The translations under genes were made by a program, and so were the position numbers. Shown here piece by piece: positions 61,801-64,000 of a DNA stretch of 64,000 nt; the stretch's first letter is position 1, and each line of letters starts with the position of its first letter. Source of the stretch: Capronia americana (taxonomy: Eukaryota > Ascomycota > Eurotiomycetes > Chaetothyriales > Herpotrichiellaceae); assembly GCA_016110215.1 (NCBI GenBank), contig JADWQD010000011.1, positions 558,001-622,000 of the forward strand, in the 5' to 3' direction. A model generated the notes under the pieces. The model had not been told where the DNA came from. It was given only the letters and a program-made list of their open reading frames with translations, and ran no database searches.

Positions 61801-63474
61801 TGGAGACTTGACCGATTCAGGTGATGCAGGCTCGTTTGTAGACTGAAGCGCTTCAGGTTCTGGCGTGGTCACCTGAGCATAAACTGGCTGCGGTGGTGGT
61901 ACAGACACGTTTGTTTCAGGTTGCTTCCCTTGAGCCTTTAGCTCCTCGTTTGCAAAATAATCCGGCTTCCGCAGCTGCTCTTCATCTTTGGCGGCACTGG
62001 GAGTCCCAAGTGGTGTCACAAAGGTACTGTTGCTCTGACTTGGTGGGCCTGGTTGATCAGGCTTCAAGTCTGCGCGCACTGGTGGCGCCGTTGGCTTCTT
62101 CTGCTCCGGGAATAGGTCAAAGTCAAGCGCAGGAAGACTGGGAAGGGCCACCGGTAGGCTAGGAGGAGGGTCCGGAGTTCTGCGATCACTCGTTGCAGTG
62201 CTCGGTCTCGAACCGCTATACTGTTCGTTCCGCCCCGTATCCCTCGGTAGATCCTGACCAGGTGCAGGCCCTGCCCTTCTCGGTGAGAAATCCCGATTGC
62301 CGGCCTTTGTGACTCCGAGACCATTCGGTCTCAGAGGTTGCGGTTCAAGAGCAGGTTCGGCGCGCTCAAGCGATGCTTGTGATGCCTTCGGACTGACCGA
62401 GGGCCGAAGCGGCGCCGGCTGTAGAGTATCCGTCAAAGATGGCTTCCGTGCATCTTCCTGTGTAAGACGAGCGCCATACGGTTGGTTGCGAGATTCATCC
62501 GGCGGAGGGACTCTTCGGATCGGTCTGGGTGGGAGGCCCGGGCCCCGTTCTCGTTCGTCGGCTTGAGACGAAGGGGGACGTGCTTGTTCTCTCGTGGGTG
62601 GGCGGTAGTCTTGGCGGCTAAATGCCCGATGCTGTTCTTGCGGATCGACTCGAGGGCCATCACGGCTAGGAGGTGCCTGGGCAGCCGTATATGGGGATTG
62701 TGGTCGATTGCTACTGAACGTAGGTATTACTGGAGGTGGAGCGAAGGCTTGTTGCGCCAGTGGCGGGGGAGTGGGAGTTGGGACGATGGGCGAGAATGCG
62801 ATCTTGGATGTCGGAGTGTTCTGAGCCGAGGGCACACCGGCGAGCTGCTGGACTTCCTGGGGAGCGAACCCTATAAGCTCCGGGACCTTTCCACCAGTAT
62901 ATTTCCGATAGATCTTGATGAGACTGGCAATAAAGAAGTCCTTCTCTTTCGGAGTCGCCGCAGCCCAGAAATACGGCTTGCCCAGGGAGACGGTGAAGCC
63001 GGTGTTCGACGCCCACTGCTTCTCCATCTGCTGCTGCGGATTCGCTGGCACAAGTGATGAATATGAGATGATGGCGGTCAATTCGTCCAGGTTCCATGTC
63101 TTGCCGATGGAGAAGGAGCCGTTCGGATTCTCACGAGCCTTGTGGACTCTAACCTTGCCGGAGCGGCGGACTGCAACGAGAATGACCCGATGTTTCTTGT
63201 TCGGGGCAGGCGAGTCTGGCGGAGGAGGAGAGGATGGGTACGAGGCGTCCTCGAGGACTCTGACGTGGGTGATATACGACTCTAATTGCATTCCCTCGGG
63301 GTCTCGCTTGCTGAAGCACGCCTCAATAATGCGCTGCTTCTCATCTTCAAACCGCGCCGCACGGGACTGATTGCTCTCTTGCTGCTCCGCCGGCCTGCCA
63401 TTCTGTCGAGGTTGAGTGCCGTTTGAGAGCGGCGCGGCCTGACGAGGCCCGCCGTACATGGGTTGCTGATTCAT
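58900..63474 (-). CDS. sec3: Exocyst complex component Sec3
   Basis: From the ATG at 63474 (MNQQPMYGG) the single exon gives about 1524 residues; an alternative ATG lies four codons upstream. Sec3 marks sites of polarised secretion and tethers vesicles to the plasma membrane. The N-terminal PH-like domain (about 40-215) binds PI(4,5)P2 and Rho GTPases; it contains KKHRVILVAVRRSGKVRVHK, TWNLDELTAI and FWAAATPKEKDFFIASLIKIY. A long Pro/Ser-rich disordered linker follows (about 220-760). The C-terminal half holds helical exocyst core sequence with coiled-coil segments (around 800-900) and ends DWRKDDVQALFKR. Domain order and length are normal for filamentous fungi. It is divergent from a possible gene at the right edge. 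Confidence 0.95.
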   Translation of the reverse strand: MNQQPMYGGPRQAAPLSNGTQPRQNGRPAEQQESNQSRAARFEDEKQRIIEACFSKRDPEGMQLESYITHVRVLEDASYPSSPPPPDSPAPNKKHRVILVAVRRSGKVRVHKARENPNGSFSIGKTWNLDELTAIISYSSLVPANPQQQMEKQWASNTGFTVSLGKPYFWAAATPKEKDFFIASLIKIYRKYTGGKVPELIGFAPQEVQQLAGVPSAQNTPTSKIAFSPIVPTPTPPPLAQQAFAPPPVIPTFSSNRPQSPYTAAQAPPSRDGPRVDPQEQHRAFSRQDYRPPTREQARPPSSQADERERGPGLPPRPIRRVPPPDESRNQPYGARLTQEDARKPSLTDTLQPAPLRPSVSPKASQASLERAEPALEPQPLRPNGLGVTKAGNRDFSPRRAGPAPGQDLPRDTGRNEQYSGSRPSTATSDRRTPDPPPSLPVALPSLPALDFDLFPEQKKPTAPPVRADLKPDQPGPPSQSNSTFVTPLGTPSAAKDEEQLRKPDYFANEELKAQGKQPETNVSVPPPQPVYAQVTTPEPEALQSTNEPASPESVKSPAPPKAEEEFRPGLGPMVKKKSGKDIAIQFRKAALAAAAFQPRQGGAGARLKAMQDKLSNEPDGVTSVVPAPMKRGMSGDSVRSGTPDMATPDKEKDQPTPKLPPKDAVPRVQIERTATSDSVPETGTPAARTPIPVEAGGEDEEAKAESPEKVRPASPQKKRRQRLEAEVEKHCTGLRIDPRLTDGDGADLDELMTELGWEGKLADDGYVDKYETDIHREIGRAQASGWLGHVEHQESKVLELATAFDKAIAECEELDGLLTLYAHELDTLHEDIEYIEAQGQGLQVQTANQKLLQASLNTLLKTLSISASDLRALQSAPMDNYDGVTAIERALALLYDAMLTIDPELGQNKLKRAASTANRLGLGKDPEARVDKMRAVREKKDEYKDGSMMFVNRINQHMKMMFSLVEQRTSEENASASVSSGTSSFTLNLRAYNASRQELWVYNAMMLFVREVNQYEWQVLISSYERNFNGIYQEQFRDFAESLKKTVRQPTGEEQEVLFTHQEKEKADESNLSTAARKLTVKGRKTVKPSALRQSFGGDRRDGKPDAWAIFDTVLEQQALAISEEQNFIVHFFHLNSQATDDFVEVIRSQPPEQRKLPNLQAKLSYDPDRNMAKIVQNTTDGIYSFWPSLLQGLMEWVFRLDSLQGVGVLVSLEQCLSKYEETNQEFITRTVRTLHERITGLFHKFVEEQIRAIEETKVKVKKRKGLISFMRVFPDFVAAVEEMIPQQFEHQESLEVRFIVNDAYNKVLKAMWESLNFIAKDNPAANSVGQTHSNAPSSGDPEDKEALNYHILLIENMAFFADTVSTHSNVVLEEWVEKAGRDQVSHLTQYTDAVIRRPLGKWLDFLESTEALMNKGDGSNVAIIAKMPSHSRSTAKKILGNHDAKEIRKGVELLRKRVEKHFAADDGEVGGNRRALVERVLDECTVRYAHAWDRMKVIIERVYDGNLEMDWRKDDVQALFKR

Positions 63475-63926
63475 CGTGGGGAGCAAGTGAAGACGACAGC
63501 ATCATCTCCTGGCGGATAACGATAGGGGAGAGGGCGCGCTGAATCACTCATGGCAGGACAGCATGCGGAGACAGGGTTTCGGACTCATGACGATGTGCCG
63601 TGGTGCGAGGGTTTGACTGCGACCGAAGTGCAGGTCTTTTGGAGGACCAGATGTGTGGTGCGTGGCCAGTGTCGCGAAGGTGAGCCATGTTGGACTGCGA
63701 GCCTAAGGAGCCGGTGGAGCGCTTCGTCGCCGCTCGGGCTCGCATCTTACCGGCTACTGGTGCAGCTAGGCGTCTCCGCTTATGGGCATTAGAGCACCAA
63801 TCGCAAGGCACCGCCGCCGAAGCTCTTCTCAAGTACAGTACATGTCGGAGTCGAGTATTCAGGCTTCTTCCATTCCTCAATTATCTCCTTTCCAACCATT
63901 GTCACTAGATCACCACAGTCTGAAAT
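63475..63926. other. Upstream region of sec3
   Basis: Probable shared divergent promoter between sec3 (-) and a possible plus-strand gene. There are only short overlapping frames and no clear element. Confidence 0.4.
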
Positions 63927-64000
63927 ATGTGGCCTGGAGTTCTCGGAGTCCTGTCCTCGCTGTTCGACTCCCTATCCTCTGCCAACCCTTCTCGAAATGA
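63927..64000 (+). CDS. Possible start of a gene cut by the window edge
   Basis: An ATG at 63927 opens a frame that stays open to the last base and begins MWPGVLGVLSSLFDSLSS, which looks like an amphipathic or membrane-associated N-terminus. Only about 24 codons are visible, so neither the start nor a family can be confirmed. Confidence 0.3.
   Translation, partial: MWPGVLGVLSSLFDSLSSANPSRN

Noticed and set aside
1..64000. Transposable elements, CRISPR arrays or a secondary-metabolite cluster
   Set aside because: No transposase, integrase, reverse transcriptase, long terminal or inverted repeats, spaced repeat array, or backbone synthase could be recognised by eye.

Overview
The window reads as nuclear DNA of a filamentous ascomycete (Pezizomycotina). 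Genes are mostly single long reading frames. The few introns are short GT-AG introns of about 49-136 bp, and intergenic spaces run from 0.3 to about 4 kb. Several proteins are typical of such fungi: an SH3/DOCK protein, a Gag1/DUF4050-like protein, Rmt2, Bst1, Snu66, Sec3 and Ypd1. I cannot fix the order or genus from sequence alone. I recognised no rRNA, tRNA, transposon or CRISPR array.

Layout, left to right. 1-8 kb: a Gag1-like (DUF4050) protein, a small one-TM hypothetical and the GPI inositol-deacylase Bst1, all on the minus strand. 8-11.6 kb: a zinc alcohol dehydrogenase (-) divergent from a lactonase-like metallo-beta-lactamase (+). 13.8-18.2 kb: a two-exon Sel1-repeat protein and a GNAT acetyltransferase full of low-complexity runs (both +). 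19-21.6 kb: a SulP sulfate permease (-). 24.6-32 kb: Ydj1-type DnaJ with a CASQ farnesylation tail, Rmt2, a cytochrome P450 and Sde2 (all -). 32.7-37 kb: a DOCK-family protein (+) whose catalytic DHR-2 end appears to be missing. 38.4-41.1 kb: a serine/acid-rich hypothetical (+), the phosphorelay protein Ypd1 (three exons, -) and a doubtful small ORF. 44.4-50.8 kb: mitochondrial aspartate aminotransferase (three exons), Snu66/SART-1 and an Apd1-like Fe-S protein (all -). 53.3-55.1 kb: a three-exon, four-finger C2H2 transcription factor (-). 58.9-63.5 kb: exocyst Sec3 (-). A possible gene start runs off the right edge.

Most genes are housekeeping genes that do not form one pathway: secretion and GPI processing (Bst1, Sec3), mRNA splicing (Snu66, Sde2), protein folding (Ydj1), osmotic/oxidative signalling (Ypd1), sulfur uptake and amino-acid metabolism. 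The ADH, metallo-beta-lactamase and P450 genes look accessory but do not form a recognisable secondary-metabolite cluster. The observations most worth a second look are the DOCK protein without a recognisable DHR-2 domain and an octamer, TACTCGTA/TACGAGTA, found at least 13 times in non-coding DNA. Starts were placed at ATG codons; exon junctions were read by eye and checked for frame.
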